Of a DNA stretch of 36,203 nt, positions 1 to 12,101 are shown piece after piece. Positions within the stretch are counted from its first letter, which is position 1. Each line of letters begins with the position of its first letter. The notes beneath the pieces were generated by a model that saw only the letters and a list, made by a program, of their open reading frames with translations, made no database searches and was not told the origin of the DNA. Both the position numbers and the translations under genes were made by a program. This stretch comes from Neoluteolibacter marinus (GTDB lineage: Bacteria > Verrucomicrobiota > Verrucomicrobiia > Verrucomicrobiales > Akkermansiaceae): positions 1 to 36,203 of the forward strand of contig NZ_JACZFQ010000110.1 in the NCBI RefSeq assembly GCF_014904755.1, read 5' to 3'.

Positions 1-969
1 TCGCTCTATCAGGATACCGGCGTTCCCTTCGCGGCGAACACCACCTACCTCATCGACATCGCCGGGGGGGTCCGCGGCGGCTACGCCACCGGCGTCGTCC
101 AGTTCGGCCTGTTCTCAGCCGCAGCCATCGGCACCCCGGTCCCGGGCTACCCCGGCTGGATGGACGAGAATGGCGTTCTCCCTGCATCGGGGAATCCCGA
201 CGCCGACAATGTCATCAACAAGCTGCGCGATGCCAGCGCCCTGACGACGATCGGCGCCGGCGGTCTCGCCCGGCCCTACTCCCTGGTCACCTCGGACACG
301 CCTCCGGCCGGCAATCTGGTGGTGTTCCTGAAACACCTCAACGGATTCCGGGTCTCGGTCGACAACGTCCGGATCCTGGCCGTGCCGAACTCCATCGACA
401 ACGACAGCGACGGGCTGCCCGACGGCTGGGAACTGGCGAACAACCTCTCGCCCACCGACGCTGGCACCACCGACCCGGTCAACGGCGCGACCGGCGACCC
501 GGACGGCGACTTGTTGAACAACGCCGCGGAGCTGGCAGCCGGCACCGACCCTCAGAACCCCGACACCGACGGCGACGGACTTAGCGACAAGGTGGAAACC
601 GGCTCCGGCACCTTCGTCGACGAAAACAACACCGGCAGCTCGCCGCTGCTCGTCGACACCGACGGCGACGGCTACGATGACTTCGCCGAAGTCACGGCCG
701 GCACCGACCCGAACGATCCGGAAGACCATCCCGTGGCCCTCCCGCCGACGGTCATCTCCTTCGGACTGACGGGCACCGTCTTCGAGTTGAACATGGAAAA
801 CCTCGACCCCGCGAAGACCTACACCCTCGCACGCGGCATCACGCTGTTGGATTTCACCCCGGTGGGTGATCCGGTCAACGGCGTCGACACCTATTCCTTC
901 ACCGACGATCCAGCCTTGATTGGCACCGGTTTCTACCGGGTCGAAGAGGTGGAAGCGGTCGAACCCTGA
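1..969 (+). CDS. C-terminal part of exported thrombospondin type 3 repeat protein
   Basis: The reading frame is open from the first base, so the true start lies upstream; 322 codons are visible. The middle carries acidic calcium-binding repeats of the thrombospondin type 3 kind: NDSDGLPDGWE, then NPDTDGDGLSD, then VDTDGDGYDDF. In this family such repeats bind calcium and stiffen secreted or surface proteins. The last 75 or so residues form a separate beta-rich module ending in TGFYRVEE, an ending I associate from memory with verrucomicrobial exoproteins. No PEP-CTERM or LPXTG signal is present. The N-terminal functional domain is missing, so substrate or partner cannot be named. A strong terminator follows 36 bases after the stop. 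Confidence is high for coding and repeats, low for role. Confidence 0.85.
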   Translation, partial: SLYQDTGVPFAANTTYLIDIAGGVRGGYATGVVQFGLFSAAAIGTPVPGYPGWMDENGVLPASGNPDADNVINKLRDASALTTIGAGGLARPYSLVTSDTPPAGNLVVFLKHLNGFRVSVDNVRILAVPNSIDNDSDGLPDGWELANNLSPTDAGTTDPVNGATGDPDGDLLNNAAELAAGTDPQNPDTDGDGLSDKVETGSGTFVDENNTGSSPLLVDTDGDGYDDFAEVTAGTDPNDPEDHPVALPPTVISFGLTGTVFELNMENLDPAKTYTLARGITLLDFTPVGDPVNGVDTYSFTDDPALIGTGFYRVEEVEAVEP

Positions 970-1005
970 AGAATCCACGGGATAAACGGGTATAGGGTAA
1001 CCCGG

Positions 1006-1041
1006 TCGGCCATCCTCGTTGAGGATGGCCGATTTTGTTTT
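1006..1041 (+). terminator. Rho-independent terminator with perfect 12-bp stem
   Basis: A perfect 12-bp inverted repeat (1006-1017 and 1021-1032) with a three-base loop is followed by TTTTGTTTT. It lies 36 bases after the stop of the exoprotein gene and should end its transcript. It covers a possible TTG start at 1035 for the next frame, which argues for the later ATG at 1107. Confidence 0.92.
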
Positions 1042-1106
1042 CCCACGGAATGCGCTGCCGAACTTGTAATCGCCACCGGAGCCATCGGCGCCATCATCTG
1101 CTTCCC

Positions 1107-1502
1107 ATGAGCTTCTTCGACTTCTTCTTTCCCGACCAGGCGCAGGCCAGCCATCTCCGCCGCATCGCCGATGCCAAGGATTTGGAAGCCCATCGCGAAG
1201 GGATGCGGCGCTTCAGCGAGGAGCGTGAGCGGCGCTGGGAAAGCGTCCGGACCCAGGATCTTGAGCAACGGGTGGAAGAACTCGAAAGGGACCTGGGCCA
1301 AGCCGGGCTGGTCATCGAGTCGCTGATCCAGCTGATGGACGAAAAGGGCATCGCGACCCGCGACCAGATCGCCGGGCGGGCGATCGAGGTGGATGCCGCC
1401 GACGGTCTCGTCGACGGCAAGATCACGCCCGCCGGAGAGGCCCTGCGCGCCCGGCCGTTCCTGTCCCGCCGCAAGTGGGAGGACGGCAAAAAGCCGACCT
1501 AG
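1107..1502 (+). CDS. Small coiled-coil protein of unknown function
   Basis: This 131-residue protein is not recognised. It starts MSFFDFFFPDQ and then has a long charged helical stretch (about residues 15-75) rich in Glu and Arg, with heptad-like LEQRVEELERDL, so a coiled coil is likely. There is no signal peptide or membrane segment, so it is probably cytoplasmic. The frame could be extended to a TTG at 1035, but that codon lies in the U-tract of the upstream terminator and the extra residues are Arg/His/Cys-rich and atypical; ATG 1107 is preferred. The gene converges on the FAD dehydrogenase gene, leaving 14 bases between the stops. Function unknown. Confidence 0.65.
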   Translation: MSFFDFFFPDQAQASHLRRIADAKDLEAHREGMRRFSEERERRWESVRTQDLEQRVEELERDLGQAGLVIESLIQLMDEKGIATRDQIAGRAIEVDAADGLVDGKITPAGEALRARPFLSRRKWEDGKKPT

Positions 1503-1516
1503 CGATCGAGCCACGC

Positions 1517-3079
1517 TCAGCCCGCCACCGCCTCGGCCACCCGCATGCCATCGAGCGCCGCGCTGACGATCCCGCCGGCGTAGCCGGCACCTTCGCCGCA
1601 GGGATAGAGGCCTTTGACCTCGGGATGCTCCAGGCTGTCGTCCCGGCGCGGAATGCGGACCGGCGAGCTGGTGCGGGTCTCGAAGCCCAGCAGCAGGGCT
1701 TCCCGGCCGGCATAGCCGCGGATCTTGCGGTCGAACAGGCGCAAGCCCGACTGCATCCGGCGGACGATTCCCTGCGGCAGGATCTCGTGCAGCGGCGCGG
1801 GCTTGCCGCCGGGGTGATAGCTGGTCTTCGGCAGGTCGGCTGAAATCTTGCCGGCGAGGAAATCGGCAACCCGCTGGCCCGGCGCGACCTGGCCGCCGCC
1901 GCCCGCCTGCTTGGCGGCCACCTCGAGGGACTTCTGGTAGGCGATGCCCGACAGCACCCCGTGCTCCTTCGCGAAGGCATCGGTGTCTTCCGGTTCAACC
2001 GTCACCACCAAGCCCGAGTTGGCGAACGGCGAGTCGCGCCGTGCCAGGCTCATGCCATTGACAACGACCTCGTCGTTCTCGGTCGAAGCGGGGACGATGA
2101 ACCCGCCGGGACACATGCAGAAGGAATGCACCCCGCGGTCGTCGATCTTCGTCGCCACCGCATACCTCGCGGCCGGCAACAGGTCGGGACGCAGCTCGTC
2201 CTTGGAAAGATGATACTGCTGGGCATCGATGAACGGCTGCGGGTGCTCGATCCGCACCCCGACGGCAAAGGGCTTCCGCTCCAGCAAAATGCCTTCCGCC
2301 GCCAGCAACCGGTAGATGTCGCGGGCACTGTGACCGGTCGCGAGGATGACCGCGTCCCCGGTGACCTCCTCGCCGGCGGACGTGACAACCCCGTGCAATC
2401 GGCCGTCGCGGCTGATGAGTCCGGTCACCTTGGTTTGGAAGCGGACTTCTCCCCCACCCTCCAGGATCGAGGCCCTCATCGCCTTCACGACGTTCGGCAA
2501 GAGATTCGAACCGATGTGCGGATGGGCATCGGTGAGGATTCGCCGCGGTGCGCCGTGGGCGACCAGGATTTCGTAGACCCGGGCGACTGGCCCCCGCTTG
2601 GTGGCGCGGGTGTAAAGTTTGCCGTCGGAGAAGGTTCCGGCACCGCCCTCTCCGAAGCAGTAGTTCGAGTCCTCGATCACCACCCCCTGGCGGAGGATGG
2701 GTGCCAGGTCGAAGCGCCGCGCGGACGCATCCTTCCCGCGTTCGAGGACAATCGGCTTGAGGCCGAGTTCAAGGCACCGGAGCGCCGCGAACATCCCCGC
2801 CGGCCCGCACCCGACGATGACCACGGTGCGTGCATTCGCAGGCAAGGGCGGCGCGGACCAGTTCAACTCCACCTCCGGGACGAGCGGCTCGTCGACGGCG
2901 ACCTCGAGGCGAACCTGCACTTTCACCGCCCGCTGACGGGCATCGAGCGAGTGCTTGAGCAGGCGCACGCCGGTGACCCGGGACGGTGCCAGCCCGAGCT
3001 TCTTCGCCGCGGCGGCCGCCCACGCGGATTCATCCTCGCTGGCGGCGAGGGGCAGGATCAGGTCGATCGTCTCGATCAT
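1517..3079 (-). CDS. FAD-dependent dehydrogenase (COG2509-like)
   Basis: The 520-residue product resembles the uncharacterised FAD-dependent dehydrogenase family COG2509. After an N-terminal domain of about 80 residues comes an FAD-binding Rossmann motif, VIVGCGPAGMFAALR (GxGxxG near residues 90-95), with the ribose-binding Glu at the end of the second strand in VLERG. EGGAGTFSDGKLYTR and ATGHSARDIY are further family-typical stretches, and the C-terminus has CGEGAGYAGGI, the usual FAD-contacting end. The physiological substrate is unknown in this family. ATG 3079 is chosen because the 13 extra residues from 3118 (rich in Cys and His) look non-coding. It is last in a minus-strand gene series, 87 bases after the thioesterase gene. 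Confidence 0.9.
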   Translation of the reverse strand: MIETIDLILPLAASEDESAWAAAAAKKLGLAPSRVTGVRLLKHSLDARQRAVKVQVRLEVAVDEPLVPEVELNWSAPPLPANARTVVIVGCGPAGMFAALRCLELGLKPIVLERGKDASARRFDLAPILRQGVVIEDSNYCFGEGGAGTFSDGKLYTRATKRGPVARVYEILVAHGAPRRILTDAHPHIGSNLLPNVVKAMRASILEGGGEVRFQTKVTGLISRDGRLHGVVTSAGEEVTGDAVILATGHSARDIYRLLAAEGILLERKPFAVGVRIEHPQPFIDAQQYHLSKDELRPDLLPAARYAVATKIDDRGVHSFCMCPGGFIVPASTENDEVVVNGMSLARRDSPFANSGLVVTVEPEDTDAFAKEHGVLSGIAYQKSLEVAAKQAGGGGQVAPGQRVADFLAGKISADLPKTSYHPGGKPAPLHEILPQGIVRRMQSGLRLFDRKIRGYAGREALLLGFETRTSSPVRIPRRDDSLEHPEVKGLYPCGEGAGYAGGIVSAALDGMRVAEAVAG

Positions 3080-3166
3080 CGGCGGGCCGTGATGGCAGGA
3101 AGTGGCGCAACTAGGCAAGTTGCGAATGGCGGAGGGCCGCGGAGAACCCTTCCCGCCGCGGGAAAG

Positions 3167-3514
3167 TCAGCGGATCTTCCGCTTCCTCCCGGAATCATCG
3201 ACGCTCACATAGGTGATCAGCGTCGAGAAGATCGGCGGGGCCTGATGGTTGCGGCGGTCGAAGACTTCCACCCGGTAGCTGGCCGAGGTGTTGCCCTCGC
3301 GCTCGCGGGTGCAGCGGATGTTCAGGATGGTCCCCTGGCGGACGGAATGGCGGAACTCCACCTTGTCCATGCCGATGGTCACGAACTGGCAGTGCGGGAA
3401 ATCGAGTGACGCCGCGATCCAGCACGCCTCGTCGACCCAGGCGAGCAGGCGCCCGCCGAACAGGAACCCGAGGTGGTTCAGATCCTCGGGCAGGACCAGA
3501 CGATGCGTTTCCAT
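3167..3514 (-). CDS. Acyl-CoA thioesterase, hotdog fold
   Basis: This 115-residue protein matches single-hotdog acyl-CoA thioesterases of the YciA/cytosolic hydrolase group. The signature DLNHLGFLFGGRLLAWVDEA (residues 11-30) matches the conserved D-x-N-x(2)-G-x(2)-FGG-x(3)-L-x(3)-D pattern of the active-site helix and its preceding loop. The C-terminus is basic. Such enzymes hydrolyse acyl-CoA to free acid and CoA in the cytoplasm; the chain-length preference cannot be read from sequence. The start lies three bases after the doxX stop, which indicates one transcript and probable translational coupling. Confidence 0.85.
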   Translation of the reverse strand: METHRLVLPEDLNHLGFLFGGRLLAWVDEACWIAASLDFPHCQFVTIGMDKVEFRHSVRQGTILNIRCTREREGNTSASYRVEVFDRRNHQAPPIFSTLITYVSVDDSGRKRKIR

Positions 3515-3517
3515 GGC

Positions 3518-3985
3518 TCAGCGGCGGCGGCGCCTCTTGTCGCCGAGGATGGCCGCATCCAGCGACCACTTGCCGGCACCGGTGATGATCAGGACAAAGG
3601 CGGGCGCGAGGTAGAGCAGCGCCATTTCCTTCGACGGCCCCGACATCGAGAACAGCGGAGCGGCACCGTGCACTTGGAAAGCCGCCACGCACATCGCGAA
3701 GCCGAGGACGAAGGCCGCCGGACGGGTCATCAGGCCGAGGGCGATCAAGGCGGCCGCGAAGACCTCGGCGCCGATGGTCGCCATCAGGCTCATCGGTTCG
3801 CTGAGGTAGGACAGCGGCCAGATCTGTGGCACGACTTTCCAGGACTTCACGAGCTCGGAGTAGTTCTGCCATTTCATGAGGCCGTGCCCGAACAGCATCA
3901 TCAGGCCGAAGGAAACGCGCAGCACCAGGAGCCCGGCCGAAGCCAGCGGGTCGCGGACCCCGCAGTCGAAGAGAAACTTTTTCAT
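3518..3985 (-). CDS. DoxX family membrane protein
   Basis: A 155-residue integral membrane protein with about four hydrophobic segments. The order fits the DoxX/SURF4-like family: a first segment with VLRVSFGLMMLFGHGLMKW, a following loop, then helices with LMATIGAEVFAAALIALGLM and FVLGFAMCVAAF, and a short basic C-terminal tail (KRRRRR). Family members are inner-membrane proteins with poorly defined redox-related roles. Its ATG overlaps the stop of the upstream KH-R3H gene by four bases (3982-3985), so the two are probably translated together. Specific function unknown. Confidence 0.88.
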   Translation of the reverse strand: MKKFLFDCGVRDPLASAGLLVLRVSFGLMMLFGHGLMKWQNYSELVKSWKVVPQIWPLSYLSEPMSLMATIGAEVFAAALIALGLMTRPAAFVLGFAMCVAAFQVHGAAPLFSMSGPSKEMALLYLAPAFVLIITGAGKWSLDAAILGDKRRRRR

Positions 3986-4479
3986 TCCGCGGTTTCGCTG
4001 GGATTGCCGGCGGTGTCCTTGCCTTTCGGCCGGATGAGGATGCGCTTGAGCCGGTCGTCACCGCCGGGCGAGATGCTCTCGACCTCGTGATCGTCGATCA
4101 GGGCGTTGTGGACGAGGCGACGGTAGTAGGCGTTGAGCGGGCGCATCTTGAAGGGCTTGCCGCTGGCCTTGACCCCTTCCGCGGCGTTGCGCACCTCGGT
4201 CGTGAGCTTGTCTTCCTGGATCGCCCGGTAGTGCTCGCAGTCGATGCGCACCCGCGGTGCCTTGGGGAAATGTTTCCGCAGCACCCGGTTGACGAGATAC
4301 TGCAAGTCATCGAGCCGCTCGCCGTCCTTGCCGATGAGCAGCTCGCTGCGCGGCGTCACGATTTGCAGGCACGGCTCCTCCTCGGTGCCTTGCTCCTCGA
4401 TTTTCACATGGAAACCGAGATGGCCGAGCATCGTGTCGAGAATCTTCTTGGCTGCCCCGACGGGTGTCATGGCCGCCAT
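3982..4479 (-). CDS. KH-R3H RNA-binding protein (Jag/KhpB-like)
   Basis: The 165-residue product has a KH-like domain with the GxxG loop in LLIGKDGERLDDLQYL (GKDG near residues 50-53), followed by an R3H domain with the Arg-x(3)-His signature in YYRRLVHNAL (Arg120, His124). This is the architecture of Jag/KhpB (SpoIIIJ-associated) single-strand nucleic-acid-binding proteins. The N-terminal Jag_N domain is absent, so it is shorter than classical Jag. In many bacteria the gene lies beside yidC/rnpA; here it precedes doxX with a 4-bp overlap, away from yidC. ATG 4470 is an alternative start three codons in. Confidence 0.85.
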   Translation of the reverse strand: MAAMTPVGAAKKILDTMLGHLGFHVKIEEQGTEEEPCLQIVTPRSELLIGKDGERLDDLQYLVNRVLRKHFPKAPRVRIDCEHYRAIQEDKLTTEVRNAAEGVKASGKPFKMRPLNAYYRRLVHNALIDDHEVESISPGGDDRLKRILIRPKGKDTAGNPSETAE

Positions 4480-4526
4480 CTAACGATCCATCGCGGCTCG
4501 GGTCAATGACCGGTGGGCGCCACGGC

Positions 4527-4970
4527 TCAATTCGCGGCCCATTTGCGGCCGACCCCGGCGGCGATCTCCTCGAGGCGCGAGGTTTCCTCCGCGGTGAAGT
4601 CATGCGGCGCCTGCATGCCGACGCCCAGCGTCCCCAGCACCTGCGCCCCGTCCGGCGAGAAGACCGGGACGGCGAGCGAGCCGGAGACCTTGGTTTCGCG
4701 GGCATCCGGACGGGCCACCCCGCCCAGGTCCTGCTGGAGGTTGCAGAGCTCGACCGGTTCGCGCCGCTCGGCCGCCGCCCCGGCGATGCCCTTGCCGAAG
4801 GGGATCCGGGAAATCTTCGGCAGCAGGAATTCCGGAACCCCGACATGGGCGACCAGGTCGAGGAAGTCGCCGTCGCTGCGGTGAAGCGTGCCGGTCTGGC
4901 AATTGAAGGCACCGAGCACCCCGGTCAACCAGACGGCGGGATCATTGGCGGGATCGAATTCGAGGTCCAT
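4527..4970 (-). CDS. Single GAF-domain protein
   Basis: A 147-residue protein that is almost entirely one GAF domain. GAF-like landmarks are LVAHVGVPEF, IPFGKGIAGAAAERREPV and SGSLAVPVFSPDGAQVLGTLGVG, with a final helix DFTAEETSRLEEIAAGV. GAF domains bind small ligands or sense redox state; no output domain is attached, so it may act as a stand-alone sensor or small enzyme. Only two cysteines are seen, so I do not call it a free methionine-R-sulfoxide reductase. The start at 4970 has AGGAG close upstream. The long frame continuing upstream through the epimerase gene is an antisense shadow. Confidence 0.8.
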   Translation of the reverse strand: MDLEFDPANDPAVWLTGVLGAFNCQTGTLHRSDGDFLDLVAHVGVPEFLLPKISRIPFGKGIAGAAAERREPVELCNLQQDLGGVARPDARETKVSGSLAVPVFSPDGAQVLGTLGVGMQAPHDFTAEETSRLEEIAAGVGRKWAAN

Positions 4971-5114
4971 GGCTCCTATGTCCTCCCGCCGGTCGGGCGG
5001 AAACAAGGAAATCTTCCGCCCATGGCTCATTCCAAGCGATCGCGCTGCATACGGGTTTTCGGATTTACACCGCCACGAGCCAATTTCACCTTTCAACACC
5101 GTTTGATAAAAACC

Positions 5115-6263
5115 ATGAAAACGAACCCTGTTATGACCCTCTTGGCAGCTGCCTGCCTTGCCAGCTGCGGAGAACCCGGCGCATCTTCGGCCGACAACTC
5201 CAAGATCCCCGTGGAAAATTTCGGTAAACTCCCCGACGGCCGCGAAGCCCACCTCTACACCCTGACCAACAAGAACGGCCTGGTCGCCAAGATCTCCGAC
5301 CTCGGCGCCACGCTGGTTTCGATGCAAACGCCCGACAAGGACGGCAAGGTGCAGGAGATCACCTACGGCTTCGACGACGCCGCCGGCTACCTGTCCGACG
5401 GCAACCCCTACTTCGGCGCGACCGTCGGCCGCTTCGGCAACCGCATCAAGGACGGCAAGTTCTCCCTCGACGGCAAGGAATACAGCCTCGCCACCAACAA
5501 CGAGCCCGGCGGCATCCCCTGCCACCTCCACGGCGGCAAGATCGGCTTCAACAAGGTGCTGTGGGACGCCACGGCCGATGCCGGCAGCAATTCGGTCACC
5601 CTCACCTACGTCTCCAAGGACGGCGAGGAAGGGTATCCGGGCACGCTGACCACCAAGGTGGTCTACACCCTCACCGACGACAACGAGCTGAAGTGGGACG
5701 TCACCGCCACCACCGACGCGCCGACCGTGCTCAACATCGTCCAGCACACCTACTGGAACCTCAGCGGCACCCCGAACGAGACAATCAACGACCACGTCCT
5801 GACCCTCGATGCCGACAAGTTCCTGCCGACCGACAAGGGGCTGATCCCGACCGGCGAGCTGGCACCGGTGGCCGGCACCCCGATGGACTTCACCAAGCCC
5901 ACCGCCATCGGCGACCGGGTCAACGAGAAGACCGAAGCCCTCGAGTTCGGCGGCGGTTACGACCACGCCTGGGTGCTCACCCCGGCCGAAGGCATGCGCC
6001 ACGCGGCCACCCTCCAGGAGCCCAAGAGCGGCCGCACCCTCGACATCTCGACCGACAAGCCGGCGATCCAGTTTTACGGCGGCAACTTCCTCGACGGCAC
6101 CGTGGCCGGCCGCGACGGCGTGAAATACGCCTACCGCACCGCCTGCGCGCTGGAGACCGAGAACTTCCCCGACGCGCCGAACCAGGCATCGTTCCCGTCG
6201 GCGGTGCTGCGGCCCGGGGAAACCTACAAGCACTCGATGGTGTTCAAGTTTTCCGCCAAGTGA
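5115..6263 (+). CDS. galM: Aldose 1-epimerase (galactose mutarotase), lipoprotein
   Basis: A 382-residue mutarotase that interconverts alpha and beta anomers of galactose and related sugars. Family motifs are FGATVGRFGNRI, HGGKIGFNKVLW, SKDGEEGYPGTLT, the catalytic His211 in QHTYWNLSG, YDHAWVL, and the catalytic Glu347 in ALETENFPDAPNQ. The N-terminus MKTNPVMTLLAAACLASC is a lipoprotein signal with lipobox LASC, so the enzyme should be anchored on the periplasmic side. The start at 5115 is fixed by that signal; longer frames are not credible. It leads the galactose locus and is followed by its own terminator (6278-6309), so it may form a separate transcript. Confidence 0.95.
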   Translation: MKTNPVMTLLAAACLASCGEPGASSADNSKIPVENFGKLPDGREAHLYTLTNKNGLVAKISDLGATLVSMQTPDKDGKVQEITYGFDDAAGYLSDGNPYFGATVGRFGNRIKDGKFSLDGKEYSLATNNEPGGIPCHLHGGKIGFNKVLWDATADAGSNSVTLTYVSKDGEEGYPGTLTTKVVYTLTDDNELKWDVTATTDAPTVLNIVQHTYWNLSGTPNETINDHVLTLDADKFLPTDKGLIPTGELAPVAGTPMDFTKPTAIGDRVNEKTEALEFGGGYDHAWVLTPAEGMRHAATLQEPKSGRTLDISTDKPAIQFYGGNFLDGTVAGRDGVKYAYRTACALETENFPDAPNQASFPSAVLRPGETYKHSMVFKFSAK

Positions 6264-6277
6264 TGCGATGAATCCCC

Positions 6278-6309
6278 AAGGCCGCCGGTTTCCCCCGGCG
6301 GCCTTTTTT
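6278..6309 (+). terminator. Rho-independent terminator after galM
   Basis: An 11-bp perfect GC-rich stem (6278-6288 and 6295-6305) with a six-base loop runs into six T (6304-6309). It lies 15 bases after the galM stop and should separate galM from the symporter gene. Confidence 0.9.
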
Positions 6310-6399
6310 CAACCCATGACGCGCCACACTCGGTTCTTGCCGACGCTGACCTCCACCCTTTCAATCCGCCTTCGTTAGAAAACCCATCCGTTCCCGTCC

Positions 6400-8040
6400 A
6401 TGACGACACCTCTATCGTTCCTCGCCTTCACGCTGTTCGCAGCGTTCCTGACCTACATCATCACCCGCCGGGATGAGAAGGGTTCCTCCGACGGATTCTT
6501 CCTGGGCGGCCGCTCGCTCACCTTTCCTGTCATCGCCGGTTCACTGTTGCTGACCAACCTCTCGACCGAGCAAATGGTCGGACTCAATGGCTCGGCCTTC
6601 AAGGATGGCTTAGCCGTGATGGCCTGGGAAGTGGTCGCCGTTATCGCCCTCGTGGTAATGGCCTTGTTTTTCCTGCCGAGATTCCTCAAGGCAGGGATCA
6701 CCACCGTCCCCCAGTTCTTGGAGAACCGCTTCAACAAGTCCACCCAGACACTGGTGAACATGGTTTTCCTCGTCGCCTACGCGGTGATCCTGATTCCCCT
6801 CATCCTCTACAGCGGGGCTCTCGGACTGTCGGACATGCTCGATCTGAAGAACCTGACGGGGATTACCGAGTCGAAGATAATCTTTGGCAACGAGGTGCCG
6901 CCCGACACCATCATCCTATGGGGCACAGTCTTCATGATCGGCATCATGGGCTCCCTCTATTCCCGCTTCGGCGGCCTCAAGACTCTCGCGGTCCTCGACA
7001 CGATTAACGGCATCGGCCTTCTCATCGGTGGTTTCATGATCGCTTGGTTCGCCCTGAACAAGGTCAGTGACGGCGGTGGCATCGCCGAAGGTTTCAAAGT
7101 TCTGAAGGAAGCCAACCCCGACCGCCTCAACTCGATCGGCACGAAACAGACCAGCGTCCCATTCGGCACCCTTTTTACCGGGGTCGCACTGCTCAACCTT
7201 TTCTACTGGTGCACCAACCAGCAGATTATCCAACGCACCTTCGGAGCCAGCAGCCTCGCGGAGGGCCAGAAGGGCGTGCTGCTCACCGGCTTGCTGAAGC
7301 TCCTTGGCCCGATCTACTTGGTACTGCCGGGCATCGTGGCCTACCACCTCTTCGCCAAGGACGGCATCTCCAATGATAAAGCCTACGGCACCCTGGTGCG
7401 CGAGGTCCTGCCGCCCCACCTGACCGGTTTCTTCGCCGCCGTCATGGTCGGAGCCATCCTCAGCTCGTTCAACGCCGCGCTGAACAGCACCTCGGCTCTG
7501 TTCTCGATCGGCCTCTACCACCACGTGATCAACCCCAAGGGCTCGGAACAGCAAATGGTCAAGGCCGCGAAAGTATTCGTCGTTTCGGTGGCGATCGCCG
7601 GAATGTTCGCGGCGCCTCTTCTTGCCAGCCAGCCGAGCATCTTTGCCTACCTGCAGAAGATGAACGCGATCTATTTCATCCCGATCTTCGCGGTCGTGGT
7701 GGTCGGCATGCTCCATTCACGGGTCCCCGCCAAAGCAGCCTTCTGGGCAGTCGTGCTCGGCTTGGCCACCTTGCTTTCCAAGTATTTCTTTATTCCCGGC
7801 GCTGATGAAAAGCTGGACGAACTTTTCGGCCACAATTTCCACTTCCTTGGATTCGTCTTCGTCTCACTCGTGGTATTCATGGTCGCTTGGGGAGCAATTG
7901 CCCCGCGGGCCACTCCGTGGAAATTGGAAACCGGCACCCCGATCGACATGACCCCCTGGAAGAACGCCAAGTGGGCCAGCTTGGTGCTGATCATCCTGGT
8001 CATCGCCATCTACGCCAGCTTCGCGAGCTTCGGCGGCTGA
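6400..8040 (+). CDS. Sodium:solute symporter (SSS family), probable galactose/glucose transporter
   Basis: The 546-residue protein is a multi-spanning transporter of the sodium/solute symporter family, like the vibrio sodium/galactose transporter vSGLT. It starts MTTPLSFLAFTLFAAF; typical SSS stretches are FFLGGRSLTFPVIAGSLLLTNLSTEQMVG (broken unwound helix, NLSTEQ at 53-58), TTVPQFLENRFN, and SSFNAALNSTSALFS (Asn362 onward), the latter two common in sugar-type members. It would couple sodium entry to import of a monosaccharide across the inner membrane. Its place between galM and lacZ makes galactose the likely substrate, by inference. Sampled GC (58-60%) is lower than in galM. A terminator follows. 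Confidence 0.92.
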   Translation: MTTPLSFLAFTLFAAFLTYIITRRDEKGSSDGFFLGGRSLTFPVIAGSLLLTNLSTEQMVGLNGSAFKDGLAVMAWEVVAVIALVVMALFFLPRFLKAGITTVPQFLENRFNKSTQTLVNMVFLVAYAVILIPLILYSGALGLSDMLDLKNLTGITESKIIFGNEVPPDTIILWGTVFMIGIMGSLYSRFGGLKTLAVLDTINGIGLLIGGFMIAWFALNKVSDGGGIAEGFKVLKEANPDRLNSIGTKQTSVPFGTLFTGVALLNLFYWCTNQQIIQRTFGASSLAEGQKGVLLTGLLKLLGPIYLVLPGIVAYHLFAKDGISNDKAYGTLVREVLPPHLTGFFAAVMVGAILSSFNAALNSTSALFSIGLYHHVINPKGSEQQMVKAAKVFVVSVAIAGMFAAPLLASQPSIFAYLQKMNAIYFIPIFAVVVVGMLHSRVPAKAAFWAVVLGLATLLSKYFFIPGADEKLDELFGHNFHFLGFVFVSLVVFMVAWGAIAPRATPWKLETGTPIDMTPWKNAKWASLVLIILVIAIYASFASFGG

Positions 8041-8057
8041 GCCCCAGCCACTCCACT

Positions 8058-8089
8058 GACCTCACCCGGACCGGGTGGGGTCTTTTTTT
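8058..8089 (+). terminator. Rho-independent terminator after the symporter
   Basis: A stem of about 11 bp (GACCTCACCCG with CGGGTGGGGTC, one G-T pair) and a three-base loop is followed by TCTTTTTTT. It lies 17 bases after the symporter stop and separates it from lacZ. Confidence 0.88.
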
Positions 8090-8182
8090 GTCCACCGACA
8101 GCGCGGAGACCTGCCGTGACGAACCCTGTCTTCAGCCGATTTGCCCTTTGCCAGCGGCCGAAATTCGCCCACGCTTGGCTGA

Positions 8183-12073
<3,891 letters not shown>

Positions 12074-12101
12074 TCCCACCCGTTTGAGAACCCGACTTCC
12101 C

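Noticed and set aside
1961..3409. A 482-codon plus-strand frame opposite the FAD dehydrogenase and thioesterase genes
   Set aside because: Antisense shadow spanning two recognised minus-strand genes.
4971..6233. Long upstream extension of the GAF gene across galM
   Set aside because: It is antisense to galM, and a good ATG with AGGAG at 4970 gives a normal GAF protein.
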